Of a DNA stretch of 64,000 nt, positions 35,080-46,735 are shown in pieces. The translations under genes were made by a program, and so were the position numbers. The notes under the pieces were generated by a model. The model was not told the DNA's origin, searched no databases, and worked only from the letters and a program-made list of their open reading frames with translations. The stretch is taken from NCBI GenBank assembly GCA_018894105.1, contig CM032129.1:32133468-32197467 (forward strand), written 5' to 3'. Origin of the DNA: Jacaranda mimosifolia (Eukaryota; Streptophyta; Magnoliopsida; Lamiales; Bignoniaceae). Each line of letters starts with the position of its first letter. Position 1 is the stretch's first letter.

Positions 35080-35840
35080 ACCCACCCCAAAAATCACTAC
35101 TTTTCTTGCTCCCAAGTAGTACAAGGTCTAGTAGAAAAGAAATTAAAAACGCACACTTATTAATAGTTGTCATTAGCTAATTAACTATAAAATTTAGATT
35201 TTAGAGGGTGTTTGGTTAAATTTCTTTTAAATATATTGATTTAAGAGTTAAAATATGCAGTACTCTTTGATTTTTCATTCGAGAGTTTACAACCACTGCA
35301 ATCAAATATATTATTGATGAGGAAGACATTAGATAAACATTTTTGGTTAATACACTATTGTTTTTTAACACGTAAATATATCCTATACATAATAGAGAAT
35401 GCCAATCATGAAATATACAAAAAGGTTTATAAATTTTAATAATAAGATATAAGATTTTATAAATTACTTTATATAGGAAAAAATAAGGTGAACAGTTAAC
35501 TTACAGCATAGCATGTTGGCCAATCCCCACCACACCCATGACACTACTAATTGATGCATTGGCCTTAAAAATTTCTGCCATAGTGGTACAATCTTAACTA
35601 GTAAAATTAAGGGCCTAAATTTTTTTCAATAGTCTAAATTAGTTATATTCTTAGCTTAATATTAATTGTGTTTGTGTCTTATTCATTTTTTTTTTTTAAA
35701 TATAAATCTAAAGGGGTACCAAAATGTAAGGGTCAGCTATATATTCAAGTCCACAAAGTTGAAATTACAATTTAGCACCATTTCTAAGTGAGTGGTGCCT
35801 TAGCCAATTGGCCATGTCTCTAAGGTTGGTATATAGTATG
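35080..35840. other. AT-rich spacer
   Basis: GAGGGTGTTTGGTTAAATTTC at about 35202 looks like a Tourist-type left end without a detectable partner. No gene is seen. Confidence 0.35.
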
Positions 35841-35848
35841 GTGTTCAT

Positions 35849-36183
35849 CAGTGTTTTGAAAATCGAATAGGATTGGCCGATCGGACTGGTTGAATCAGTA
35901 ATTGGAGGTCAATTCAGTCCCGTTGAAGTTTAAAAACCGATGACCTTTTGAACCAGTCAGAATCGATCAAAAACCTAGATTTTTATTTTCAAATAATATT
36001 TTTCCTATATTGTTGAAGTTTTTATTTTTTATTAATATAAAAATATTATATATATTTATAAAATTAAATATAATTATGACGTTATACCAATCGAACTAGT
36101 GGTTCAATCGCTTAAATCGGTCCAACGAGTAACCAATAAGGTGAACTAGTGGTTCTTTGTCCGGTCCAATTTTAAAAACATTA
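35849..36183. mobile_element. hAT-like MITE (CAGTGTTTT ends), imperfect 8-bp duplication
   Basis: A 335-bp element. Its left end CAGTGTTTTGAAAATCG is inverted at the right end as CCAATTTTAAAAACATTA. Flanking 8-mers are GTGTTCAT and GTGTACAT (7 of 8). The interior repeats GATCGGACTGGTTGAA and GGTCCAA words. A second member enters at about 63737 and runs off the window. Confidence 0.65.
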
Positions 36184-36240
36184 GTGTACATTTAGATATC
36201 TAGCTGGGTATAGCCATCGACGGGTTTCCCTAACCAGTTG

Positions 36241-36396
36241 ATTTCTTTTATTTCATTTTTTCATTTCATCTTCTATTCTATTTCACAACTATATGACACG
36301 AGTATTAAATATTTTCTTATAAAAATAGTTAATTGAGAATTAAATATACTTGACTTAAATATAGTAAATTGGAATATGAGATGAAATAGAGAATCC
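36241..36396. mobile_element. Short palindromic MITE, copy 2 of the 11558 family
   Basis: Shares TTTCATCTTCTATTCTATTTCA, TATTAAATATTTTCTTATAAAAATA and GAGATGAAATAGAGAATCC with the copies at 11558-11713 and 62637-62799. The ends are inverted. No target duplication is clear. Confidence 0.6.
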
Positions 36397-37292
36397 AAAT
36401 TCCTCCTTAACTGTCTAATATCCTTTTGACTTTGAGAACTCCTTCCTATTTATTGGGAAGGTTTAATTTGGAAATTTGCTAACAATCACATTTTGTTGTG
36501 CATATGACTTTGGCTTCATATTTATGGCACAACTATACATAGGCAAAGTATGACTCCACAATTTGTTCTGAATTTCCAAAAGTTACCCATTGTTGCATGT
36601 TATCTCCGCACATATAAATATATTTTATTTTTAATATTACGGAAAGAATAAAAGTATTAAATAACTGATAACATAGATTTTTAAGGCATGTATTTATCAT
36701 CACGTAGTATTTATCAAATTAATTCTTTTCAGGAAAAATAAGAGTACTTTGTTAAATTATATTTTAGATTTTTTTTCTTTTCTTTTTTGAATCTATACTA
36801 TATACAAGACGTGAAGACCTTAGTAGTTAATTTTATTTGTTATTTTATAGTTGATAAAATTAATTCTATTTTAAAAGGTCACAAGATGATAATTTTTTTT
36901 TCTTTTCTTTCATTTATTTAATTAATTCTATTTTAAAAGTTTCTATTTTTCTTTTAATATTTTATCTCATCCTAATTTTTTTCCCTTATAAATGCATCAA
37001 ACATATTATTAATTAAAAATTATAATAATATATAAAAATAAATAAATAATTTATATTATAAAATTTTTATCATAATATGCCAAAATCGCTAATCTAAAAT
37101 AATTCTCCGTGTTTTATGTAATAATCACTTCATTTTAGAATTAGGGGAATTGCGAGTCAGAAGGCCCAATCTTCGCAAAAGTGGCGACAAAGATTCTTGG
37201 GTGGCCCTGTAGTTGGCTATCGGCTTTTTTAAGGCCCAATTCTCGGCGTTTCTCTTTGGGCTTTTCTCCCTAGTTTTGAAATCAAGCTAATA
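36397..37292. other. AT-rich spacer, no gene seen
   Basis: A GC-richer island at 37140-37270 (GGCCCAATCTTCGC, TTGGGTGGCCCTG, AAGGCCCAATTCTCGG) contains several AAGGCCCAA words, but no open frame or partner gene was recognised. Confidence 0.35.
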
Positions 37293-37396
37293 TCATAATA
37301 TTTTATTTTTTATTTCACTTTTATAGATGTATATCAAAAACACTAAATATGTTTAAAAAATTGGACACGGATTATATATATTTGACATATAGTCAT

Positions 37397-38297
37397 TAGG
37401 GGTGAGCAAAAAAATCAAAATATCGAATCGAACCACCGAACCTAACCAAAAAAAACGAAACCATCCAAACTGGTTCCTTAACAATGCAGTTCTTTTAAAG
37501 AAAATCAGTTTGATTACTTACTTACTATGTGCAATTCGATTAACTTTGGTTAACCTAATCGAACCGATTTAATTTAAAATAAAAATTAATAAATTTAAGA
37601 ATAAAAATTAAAAATTTTAGTTGATTGTCCAACTTTTGATTTAAGGAATTTATATCTTTTTTGGAGGAAAATTATAGTTTTATATTAATTGTTAGTGAGA
37701 TCTGGGTGAATTTTAGTTTGATTTCAATTTTGTTAGTGAGATTTGGGTGAATTTTAGTTTGATTTCAATTTTGGACTTAGCTTGATTTGTATCTTACCAT
37801 CTTCATCTTGATTGCTTGGCACATTCTTAATTTTCAGGTTACATTACTTAGAGTGATTTAGTAAATATAATATGAGATGGAGATATTACTTGCTTGATGT
37901 ATTTTAAATTTTGAAGTTAATTTTGATGTAAGATAGGAATATTATATATTACATTGTTAATTTTGAAGTTATATTTGCTTGTTGTATCATAGAATTTGTG
38001 TGATAAATTATTAAATTGATGTGGATTCATCCATTGAAATTGAACTTTTTAAAATGATTAGTCCCACAAAATTGAATCGAACCAAATAGAGTCAAAATTA
38101 ATATTTTTATTAATTAATTTTTAATTATTTAAAAAAATTAACCGGTTAACCGAATTATAATAACTGGTTTCAAATGGTGTAGTTTTTTTCTTGTTAGGTG
38201 GTTATGATTCGGCTTTATACCCGAGCAACACCAAATCAAATTTTCGATTCGATTCAACATTGTTTTTTGAACTGAACCGAACCATGCCCACCCCCTA
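37397..38297. mobile_element. Non-autonomous hAT element with perfect 8-bp target duplication
   Basis: A 901-bp element starting TAGGGGTGAGCAAAAA and ending GCCCACCCCCTA. It is flanked by identical ATAGTCAT (37389-37396 and 38298-38305). Words such as AATCGAACC and GAACCGA occur near both ends as subterminal repeats. A GATTTGGGTGAATTTTAGTTTGATTTCAATTTT-type unit of about 47 bp is duplicated at 37699-37772. There is no transposase frame. Confidence 0.88.
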
Positions 38298-38587
38298 ATA
38301 GTCATAAAATGAAATAGAAAATAAAATATAAATTAAAACAGAACATTCAAATATTATGAAATATATAAAAGTTACATTTGAACGATCTCAAATCAAAACA
38401 TCTTTTTTAGTAAATACTAAACCTCAGTTTGGAAAACACGAAAACACTTTGGTACAATAGGAATAACAACTCAAAAATACGAAAACACTAAAAATAACCA
38501 TATATAGCAGCACAAACAACCAACATCAAGCACGCACGAGTGGCCGGCATCTTTCCTCCAGGCCACATCATAAATCTTCTTTTGAAT

Positions 38588-41500
38588 TTAGAGCTGAGCC
38601 AATCGGCGAATATCAAAGGGATGCGCATCAGATGCCTTCTGAGCACTGTATGATCTCCTTCCCACGATAATATTTGCAGCTTCAGTGGGATGGAATGCAT
38701 CCCAAAACAAGTATTGGCCTCTGTTCGGGCATGGAGTTTGCAGAGGGAGACATGTTATTTGCCCATTGTTCCTCCCCACACCGCAGCACCCTGCATTTGT
38801 CACCTTGAAACCTGAATCCAAGAAAAAAGTTGAAGTTGTCATTAGGACATATTAACACATTTAAGGTGATGAAGATTAAATCAATCGCCAAATACAGAAC
38901 TTTAATCATGTTGAACTGAGGGACGGAGCCAAAATTTTTCATTATGGGGGGCGAAATACTAAAAATATGATTTTTTATTTTATTTTATCATATATACTAA
39001 TCATTCAAAATACTTAGTTTCAAAAAAATCGATGCAATAAAAATAAAGCATATTTTCAATAAAAGGAAATGCAATTTTATAATTTGAGGGAGGGCAAAAT
39101 TATAGTATTTTAAAATTTCCACTATAAAAAATCAAGTTTTAATATTTTGAGGAGAGGGGGGGGGGACACTGACCCTGTCAGCCCCCCTGCCTCCGTGTAT
39201 GGTTGAACTATTGTTCCATCTGGAACAAGACCATATATAATCATAGCCCTAATCGAGAGGCACATATCCATCATTTATCGAATAAAATTAAACATCATTA
39301 TATGGGCCTAGTTGAAGTTTATGAAAAGAGGTGTATAGCCATTATTTCCACATATGTCACAATTAATTACAACTAAATTCGTGATCAAATATGAAGGCCT
39401 AAGACTGACATGCATAAGTTGTATAGAGATTTTGTTATGAACAGATATATCGAAGGGGGTATGGAATAGAACATTCTATATTCAAACATCATGTCCTCGA
39501 TTTTTCATTTTGAAACAAGATGAAATATCATCGCATGGGTAAAAATAGAAAAAATGAAAAAGGGAAAGAAAGAAAGACTCATATTTAAGGAATGTGAGTC
39601 TGATTACCGAAAGCTGGCGGGTTGTCAATCAAATCCTGGAAAATTCCATACGCATCAATGTAGATGAACTTCGCATCTGGTGTGTTTTGATTGAACTGAT
39701 CGACTAATGCCTTCAGTTTGCTGTTGAATATCTGATTCGCGGAGTTAATCCTCTGCACACAAGTAGACCCGTCCGGGCTGTTCTGCGCCAATGCATTCGG
39801 GCTGCACCCGATTTGTCCCACTCCAATCAAGACAAACTTCCTTGCTCCATAGTTGTACAATGCCTATATAGCCCCAACCACAAAGACAAAAGGGTCAAAT
39901 AAAGGGAGTCATTCTGCAGTAATTGCACTCGATCCACTTATAATTATTGAACTTACAAGATTGGGTGGTTTTCACAAACCACAATCCGTCCCTATAAGTT
40001 AAACAACTATAATTGGACAAGGGTGTATTATACTTGATTGAATTTACAGTGACGAGTGATTTTCACCATCTGCCTCTGTAAACTCAATGGTCATAATTGA
40101 ATTAGGTGTATTGTACTTGATTCAACTAAAACTTCATAAAATTAAAATTCTTAGAATATAATGTAAGTGAAAAAAGAATCGAAAGCAATTTATAATTATC
40201 CTGACCCTTAATTGCTCGGTATATTGTTGAATCAGAATGGTAGCAAATTGATCGGGTGAATATTGACGACTAGTCGAATAGTAGAGAGGCATGAAATAGT
40301 TGTTAAGGTAGTCATTGCTGCCCATTCCTACTGAATATATGCACTTGCTGAGATAATTTGCAGCAGCATCTTGGCCCCCGAGTAAGTTCACCACTTGGGC
40401 CACAGTATTCTTGTAGTTGTTTACTTGTCCAGCAAAATCAGTTCTTGCACCCTATAATCAACAACGTTTTTGCCAACAATTATTACATATATAGTAAATA
40501 AAATCTTATGTTGTTTAATGTTCGGCAATAATGAGAAAATTTCCTACCAATTGCTGCCCAGTTTCTGGCCTAATCCCAGCAGCAGCAGAAGCATAGTTCA
40601 CTCCCTTGAGTATTTGTTGGCCGCGGGCGGTGGTGTAGGGCGGAATGTAATCTTGAAATCCCAGTTGCTGAGCTGTAAATCGCAAATACAGGTCTTTATT
40701 CGTCAGGAAAATTTGCATTTTCCGTCTTATAACTTTGCGATTTTGATATTTTGTTCTGTATCTCATCGAATTTTAAATTTAATAATATATATTTATGAAA
40801 TTTATTATATTTAGTTTATTTTTACTGTGATTTTTAATTTGGCCTTAATGACGATGCGACACACTTGATTTAACGTTCAGGCCATAACTTTCAGTATGCC
40901 ACGTCATCGATTTCGACCAAATTATAGTTTTCCAGCAAACTAAAACTATGAAAATTGATGAGATGTATACAAGATTAAATTATGTAATTTGTCGAATTTT
41001 AAATTTAGTGATGTATATTTGATAAAATTATTATATTTAATTAGATTTTAACGAAAATTTATAATTGGTCGAACTGATGGGGTGGGACACTCGATTTGAT
41101 GATTCGGCTATAATTCCTGCCACATCATTAGTTTCAACTAATTTATAATTCCCGACAAAATTAGACTAAATATAATGATTTTATAAAACACACATGACTA
41201 AAGTTTAAAATGATTCAAGTTATAGAACAAAAATATAAAGTGAACAAGATTACAAAAATGAAAATTTTAATTTTACCTAACTCAACTAATTCTTTCTTGA
41301 GTTTTACTAATTGGAGAGGAAGAGAAAGAGCTTACCAATGACATCAACTGTAGTTTTACCATTGGAGAATCTCCCCGTCGGCCCGCGGGGAAAATCAATC
41401 CCGTAAGGCATGTAGTTAGCCTTGGCCAGGGATTGAATGTTATTGTTATTCCCATTGTCCACCAACGAGTCGCCAAATATGAAGTAGCATGGAACTTGGG

Positions 41501-41594
41501 GCTGCGCCGCAACGCCACCGTGGAGATTCAGAGACAACGCCGCCGCCGCCACAACCATACACACCACCATCCATCTCTTAACACCACCACCCAT
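38588..41594 (-). CDS. GDSL esterase/lipase, secreted
   Basis: Five exons on the - strand at 41594-41336, 40672-40548, 40451-40206, 39863-39608 and 38811-38588 give 369 residues, normal for plant GDSL lipases with the usual five-exon structure. Residues 1-30 form a signal peptide (hydrophobic [15 protein letters not shown], likely cut after Ala30). Block I is [15 protein letters not shown] with nucleophile Ser43. Block II Gly is in [16 protein letters not shown], block III is [12 protein letters not shown] with Asn, and block V is [10 protein letters not shown] with Asp333 and His336. The sequence is closest in style to the Arabidopsis At1g29660/At1g29670 group. It would act as an extracellular acyl-ester hydrolase; the natural substrate cannot be read from sequence. 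No disabling change is seen. Confidence 0.95.
38812..39607. other. Last intron of the GDSL gene, with repeat-like filler
   Basis: The 796-bp intron contains, at about 38915-39200, ACGGAGCCAAAATTTTTCATTATGGGGGGCGAAATAC and a matching GGGGGACACTGACCC...CTGCCTCCGT on the other side. This is an inverted arrangement typical of an hAT-like insertion in the intron. No exons are seen inside. Confidence 0.45.
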
Positions 41595-41740
41595 TGTAAT
41601 AATAATGCAAGGAAAAAAAATGGGACGTACGAGAAAATATAGAAGTAGTAAAAGGTGGAGTACTTTAGAAGGGCACTTGGGGCTGGTGGTGGTGGTGTGT
41701 TTAAGGCATGAAGATATGGGTATATATATTGCAAGATTTG
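41595..41740 (-). promoter_or_regulatory. Probable TATA box and leader of the GDSL gene
   Basis: TATATATA at 41721-41728 lies about 130 nt upstream of the start codon on the - strand, and a leader of about 95-100 nt is implied. This is a position-based inference. Confidence 0.4.
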
Positions 41741-41937
41741 GACAAACAAGATTGCAATTTGCAAAGTGGGAGCTGCCTGTTCTTAACTATTCTACAGAGA
41801 GATATACAGTTGGTTAGATAGATGCATTGATTTCACGCGCATGAGATTTCTACTGTGGAAACAAAGGATTACGATATTTGGGATCGACTTCTATAATTAA
41901 TGTCTCATTTTGTACTAAATCAAGATTAAAGATATAG

Positions 41938-42196
41938 TGTTATTGTCTCACATCGATGAAATAAATAAGTTGTGATCTTTATATATGGTTTTGGACAATC
42001 TTTACTTCTTGAGTTAGCTTTTGAATTGAGTTAAGCCCAATGCTCATTCTTTAACATAGTATTGGAGCCACCAATTCCCGATGTTAAGTTACCAAGTACT
42101 GTTGGGCCACCCATTTCATGTTATTCCACGCACCAAATGTTCATTCCTGAGCTAGCTTTTGGGATGAGTTAGGCTCAAGATCAATTTTTTAACATG
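41938..42196 (+). mobile_element. TRIM retroelement with truncated right LTR
   Basis: The left LTR (41938-42056) begins TGTTATTGTCTCACATCGATG and ends TTCTTTAACA, followed by TAGTATTGGAGCC (decayed primer-binding site). The internal TTGGGCCACCCATTTCATG and TTCCACGCACCA match the TRIMs at 34735 and 47930. The right LTR keeps only its last 50 bp (GAGCTAGCTTTTGGG to TTTTTTAACA), so the purine tract and LTR start are deleted. Confidence 0.75.
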
Positions 42197-42211
42197 GTCC
42201 AAATTAGGGAA

Positions 42212-42540
42212 TTATTACAAAAGATTAGGATATCAGTTAGGGTCAATTCATAATGATGCTAAAAGCTACAAATTGACCTAACTTAATTCACAGTAGATAA
42301 CTTGTAGTTAACTTTTACTATAATTAATCTGTAACTGATTTTTATTCTTTTTTATATATATTAATTTTTTATGGATAATGCATAGCTACTCTTTTGTGCT
42401 TTCAATGTAACTAATAATTTTAGTTTTTTGTTAGTTAAAAAATTATATTTACTACAAAAATTTATAATGATAATTGTAGCCACGGCTATGAATTAATTTC
42501 ATAGTAATATTTAGTACCGAATACCTATTTTTTGATAGTA
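42212..42540. mobile_element. Degenerate CACTA-type MITE, third copy of the 8061 family
   Basis: Shares AAAAAATTATATTT-CTACAAAAATT, TATGAATTAATTTCATAGTAAT and the remote TTTTTTGATAGTA end with 8061-8409 and 15988-16363. The CACTA termini are eroded. Confidence 0.55.
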
Positions 42541-43261
42541 AATCAAATCTTAATTTTAGTAACCATGAATTGTAGTGCACTCAGTACTTGAAGAGTCAAG
42601 TCGACAATCATTTTTAATTCACTTATACAATTAGAATAGAAGAATTAAAAAGTATCAAGGTGTTATTCTGTCAATACACATTTTATGGGAGTTTCGTTGT
42701 TATTATATGGTATCTCAATGAGTAAGAGAAAAAAAATAATTTATAAATTAATTCTCAACTTTTTCAATATAAAATAAATTAAGTATCATTATTGAAATTT
42801 TATGTAATTCATTTGTGTGTGTGTGTGTGTATCCAAGTGGATATGAATTATCGATTTGAAATATGATAATGATCTTCAAAAAGTGTATATATCATCTCAT
42901 GATTTATAACTCAATTGATTGTATGCCTAAAGAGATAGCATTACACAAAGATTTTCTACAATTTGGTGGTTGATGGATTTGACCTTCACAAATAGCTAGC
43001 AGTACTACTCTAGTCCTTATAGATGCAATCATGCAATTACAGCTTTACTTTGTCAAAGTTATGCAAGACAACTTTTAATGTATTCATAAGGACAATGATC
43101 AACAAAGGTCTTACTTGTAATAAATTAGTTCTCTTTCCAAAGAAATAGAAGACTCAGCTCTAGGGTTTAACATCCTCTAACTAAAACCCTAACCCAAATG
43201 CTGAATTCATTGAATGGTTAATTGGTTAAATGATATTGTACCACATTTTGGATATATAAGA
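42541..43261. other. AT-rich spacer, no gene seen
   Basis: Contains a GT microsatellite at about 42815-42830 (GTGTGTGTGTGTGTGT). Nothing coding is visible. Confidence 0.35.
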
Positions 43262-43270
43262 TTTGAAATT

Positions 43271-43617
43271 GGGAAAGTTGCAAAACAAGGACTATAAATA
43301 TGGTCATTTTGCATTTTAGAACTAAAATTTGATTTGGTATTAAAATAGTACCAAAACTCACTGAAAATCGAAAAAAAAAAGAACAGTGATCACTATAAAA
43401 AACATAGTCAGCGCTGGTAATTGCTTGCATAGTACATGCGTGGAACACCGACTCAAATGCCACGCAAGTAATCATCGGTGCTGACTGTGCTTTTTGGTGA
43501 TCGCTGTCTTTTTTTTTTCAATTTTTTATGAGTTTTAATCCTACTTACTATTACTCCAAAATTTGGTCTTATATTGCGAATTGATTATTGTTACAGTCCT
43601 ATTTTCGTAATTTACCC
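43271..43617. mobile_element. Mutator-type foldback MITE, second copy
   Basis: A 347-bp sister of 9614-9942. It is flanked by TTTGAAATT (43262-43270) and TCTGAAATT (43618-43626), 8 of 9 identical. The central stem repeats TGATCACTATAAAAAACATAGTC against GACTGTGCTTTTTGGTGATC, and GCGTGG / CCACGC near the loop. The termini are GGGAAAGTTGC and GTAATTTACCC. Confidence 0.8.
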
Positions 43618-43626
43618 TCTGAAATT

Positions 43627-44286
43627 TAACGACTTTTTAATGTATGTATGTATGTAAATAGAGAGAAAAAGGAAAATTTGAATCCAAGCAAATGAATTAA
43701 TTCAAGATGAAAGGATCCAATAACAAGAGTCTGTTGATTGCATTTATGATTGTAGATTTCTGGGATATGAGTGGTCTGATATTTAATCCTAGGCAGTTAG
43801 CAAATGACAGCATTTAATATTTGGACAAAGTCGTAGGAAATAACGTGTTGTAAATATTAAATTTATGGGGGAGAAACTGTACATTTCCATCACCCACTTC
43901 ACGAAAATGTGGTGCGGCAATTATTGTGTTTGGGCTTTATTGCCGACGACGAGCCAGACCCATCAACCAAGGTTCACTTTTACTGTCTGGTCTGAGTGCA
44001 GGAAGGTTTGCCTATTGTAATTGTTTAATTGCACAAGTTTTTTATCGTTAGTATCTCTTAAATATCGAATGTTCAATTAATTTAATAATATCGTATTAAT
44101 ATGAAATTCAAGGTTCGAATCCTTTTGAAACAATATGAAAAGAAGTGTCTCGAATCATTGTTATTTGACTCTAACATTTTTTAAAAAAGTTGAAGTATTT
44201 CGTATTGTTTGTTGAAACGGATAAAGTCAAGAAATTTTTTTGAAATTATTTTAATATTGAACCTTAAACATATAAGAGTCTGAATT
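43627..44286. other. AT-rich spacer, no gene seen
   Basis: No exons, RNA genes or terminal repeats recognised. Confidence 0.35.
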
Positions 44287-44670
44287 GAGATGATATTTGG
44301 GTAAACTTATAAACTTTTCAAAATATCTTATAAAATTTTTAAGAGCTTGTAAGTTGACAAAAAGTTTTTGGTAATTTTTTTTAAAAAAAAGAGCTTATAA
44401 GATCTTAAAATAAGATATTAGGGGCTTATAAACTCTTTTAAAAAAAGTAAGTAGACCCTAATTTATTTTTAAAATCTTAACAAGCTCCTTCATTTTTAAC
44501 CATTTTAATTACAAAATTGACATTATTAATATCTTATAAGCTCTAAAATCTTATTTTATCCAAACACATCAATAATTTATTTTAAAAATAAGATCTAACA
44601 TCTTATAAGATCTTATAACCTCCAAAAATATCTTATAAGATGATTAAAATAAGTTTAGCCAAACACCCTT
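44287..44670. mobile_element. Tourist-type MITE, decayed left end
   Basis: Interior and right end (AGCCAAACACCCTT) match 19356-19742: CTTATAAACTC, AAAATAAGATATTAGGGGC, TTATTTTTAAAATCTTAACAAGCTCC. The left end GAGATGATATTTGGG has lost the GGGTGTTTGG core. Confidence 0.75.
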
Positions 44671-45553
44671 TGAATTTCTATAGAAAGATCTTTTGTCTCA
44701 GGGTAGCTTGCTGCATTCTCCTCATAAGACTCTCATTATTGGGTTAGCCATAACTTCACATGTTTCTAGTGACTCACATGGCATTACCAAATAATACAAG
44801 TCTTGAATAAGAATTTACAACGCACTGCAACATTCTTGTTTATAATTCTTTACTCTGACAGTATCTACAGTTTCTCGAACAATGTGATACCTTATGCCAG
44901 ATAAATCCTTAACCCTTAGGCCTCCCCCCTCCTATTATAACTGAAGAATGTTCTTGTGGATCATGTCCAGTACTAGGAATGTAAGGAGTGATTTCAAATC
45001 TAAAGATTAATTGTACTCTGACAATTTTACGTAAGGCAGAGTTTGATTTTTTTGGCTGGTAGTGAAAAAATTGATAAAGAAATCACTAAATATGCAAATG
45101 TAAAATTTAAAAAATAAAAATAAAAAATGGCAACACACTCTGATCAATATTGTAATTGACTAAGTTGGCATTAATTGCACATGCAATATATTTTTGGTTT
45201 TGCTGTTCCAATTAACTCAGGCAGTTGAGGAGAGAAAAACAGCAACCACCGTATCGATATTCTTGGACCAAGTCTACAAGAAATAGTTGTCTTCCACTAT
45301 ATTTATGTAACAACGTAGGTTAAATCTCTGAGGTTGCCTTCATTCGTCTCCGTCACCGACATCTTCAGCCAATTTTTCCAAGGGTACGGAGGAAGCGTTC
45401 GCAGGGATTGCATTGACTTTTTGGGCATTGACTTTTTGTGCGTTGACTTCATGATTTTTTATTATGCTATTTGTTATCACAAACTGCACAAGAATTTACG
45501 TTGTTTATCTATATTTATGTGGTGTTCTTAGGAAGAATAAAGTAAAAATATAA
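44671..45553. other. Spacer, no gene supported
   Basis: The frame at 45334-45531 begins with an exon-like MPSFVSVTDIFSQFF but then repeats a degenerate TTTTTGxGCxTTGACTT word and matches no family I know. Confidence 0.35.
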
Positions 45554-45971
45554 GGGCTATGTTCTTTTGGTTTTTCTCAAAAAAATTTCATTCTCCCAAA
45601 ACAATTATAAAATGGGTACACATTTTTCTATCCTTTTTCCAAATAATAAAATTTCAATACCCAAAAATCCTCACAATTCATTTACAAAACACCCTACAAT
45701 CATATTTCAATCATTACAAATATATATATATATATCACTTTTACCCTACAAACTCAATAAAAAAGCAATCGATTTGACATTAACAGTAAAGTTTGTCTCC
45801 CCCCCCCAAAAAAAAAAAACACAAAAGAACAAACAACTCATTCTCAATTCATTTCTCATATTTTCCCAAAATAAAAAGAAACACATAACACATTCTCCAA
45901 TTTTTTTTTTCAAAAATCAATTCTCCCAAAATATTTTCTACAATTCACCCAAAAGTCAAAAGAACAGGCCC
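45554..45971. mobile_element. Tourist-like MITE (GGGCTATGTTCTTTTGG ends)
   Basis: The left end GGGCTATGTTCTTTTGG is inverted at the right end as CAAAAGAACAGGCCC. Flanks are TAA (45551-45553) and AAA. The interior shares CTCCCAAAA, GATTTGACATTAACAGTAAAGTTTGTCTCC with one arm of the 51950-52750 element. The length is 418 bp. Confidence 0.7.
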
Positions 45972-46423
45972 AAAGTGTTTCTTGGGGAAAAAAAAAAAAC
46001 TTCAAATAGGTATAAATAAACCAAGAAAATAAAAAAGTAGCCAGTGTCGTGGCCCAATTTTCATGTTATTCCTCTCAAATATTTGGCCTTGCCAAAATCT
46101 TTGTCCTTTAACGTTATTCGATTAGGTTTCTAATGTCGTGGAACGATACATTCTGTATTAATTTATGACTTTTGAGACATAATTCAACAGTATTATCAGT
46201 TCTTGAAACAATTGTCACTTGGAGAAGTGGATGGCCTCGGGCTCAAATATGGGCCTGGTTCATATATAGGGTTTCGGCTTGTTGAATCCAGACCAAAAAG
46301 GAAAGATGGGCTTAAGTTAACACCCATATTTCAAAAATCAAAATAGGACCAACTTAAAATAGCCTCACGACTACTTTAATTTGGGCTTAGGTACTAAAAA
46401 CTAGGTCCCATATCTTATGGCCC

Positions 46424-46454
<31 letters not shown>

Positions 46455-46482
46455 GTGTTTTCTTTAACCACAATCATCAAGG
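45972..46482. other. Spacer with a TC microsatellite
   Basis: CT dinucleotides run at about 46428-46455. Words such as TTGGGCCTGG and CGTGGCCCAATTT occur, but no open frame stands out. Confidence 0.4.
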
Positions 46483-46735
46483 ACTAGTTTGATTGGATTT
46501 TAAAGTTATCTCAAAAATATTTATCATGTGATAATTTGTATAATTTTTTATCATCGTGATATAGTTGACTGGCATGATAAATAAATCCATAAGAGGTGGC
46601 AGATTAATTTATCATGGGAGTTGCACATATAAATAAGGACTTTTAGTATTCATGCAGATTTAAATGTTTATTGTCACTCCAATCAAACAAATAATAAGGT
46701 TGGATAATAATATTGAGTTTCTCATCAGATTATTA
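46483..46735. mobile_element. Tourist-like MITE, second copy of the 18875 family
   Basis: Begins GGACTAGTTTGATTGGATTTTAAAGTTATC and shares TTATCATGTGATAAT, CATGATAAATAAA and the GGTTGGAT right part with 18875-19168. The right terminus is decayed, so the end is approximate. Confidence 0.65.

Noticed and set aside
42815..42830. GT microsatellite (and TA/CT tracts elsewhere) as possible regulatory features
   Set aside because: Simple repeats of this size are common in plant spacer DNA and have no supporting context.
45567..46019. 150-residue open frame on the + strand
   Set aside because: Low-complexity Lys/Asn/Phe translation of an AT-rich Tourist-like MITE.
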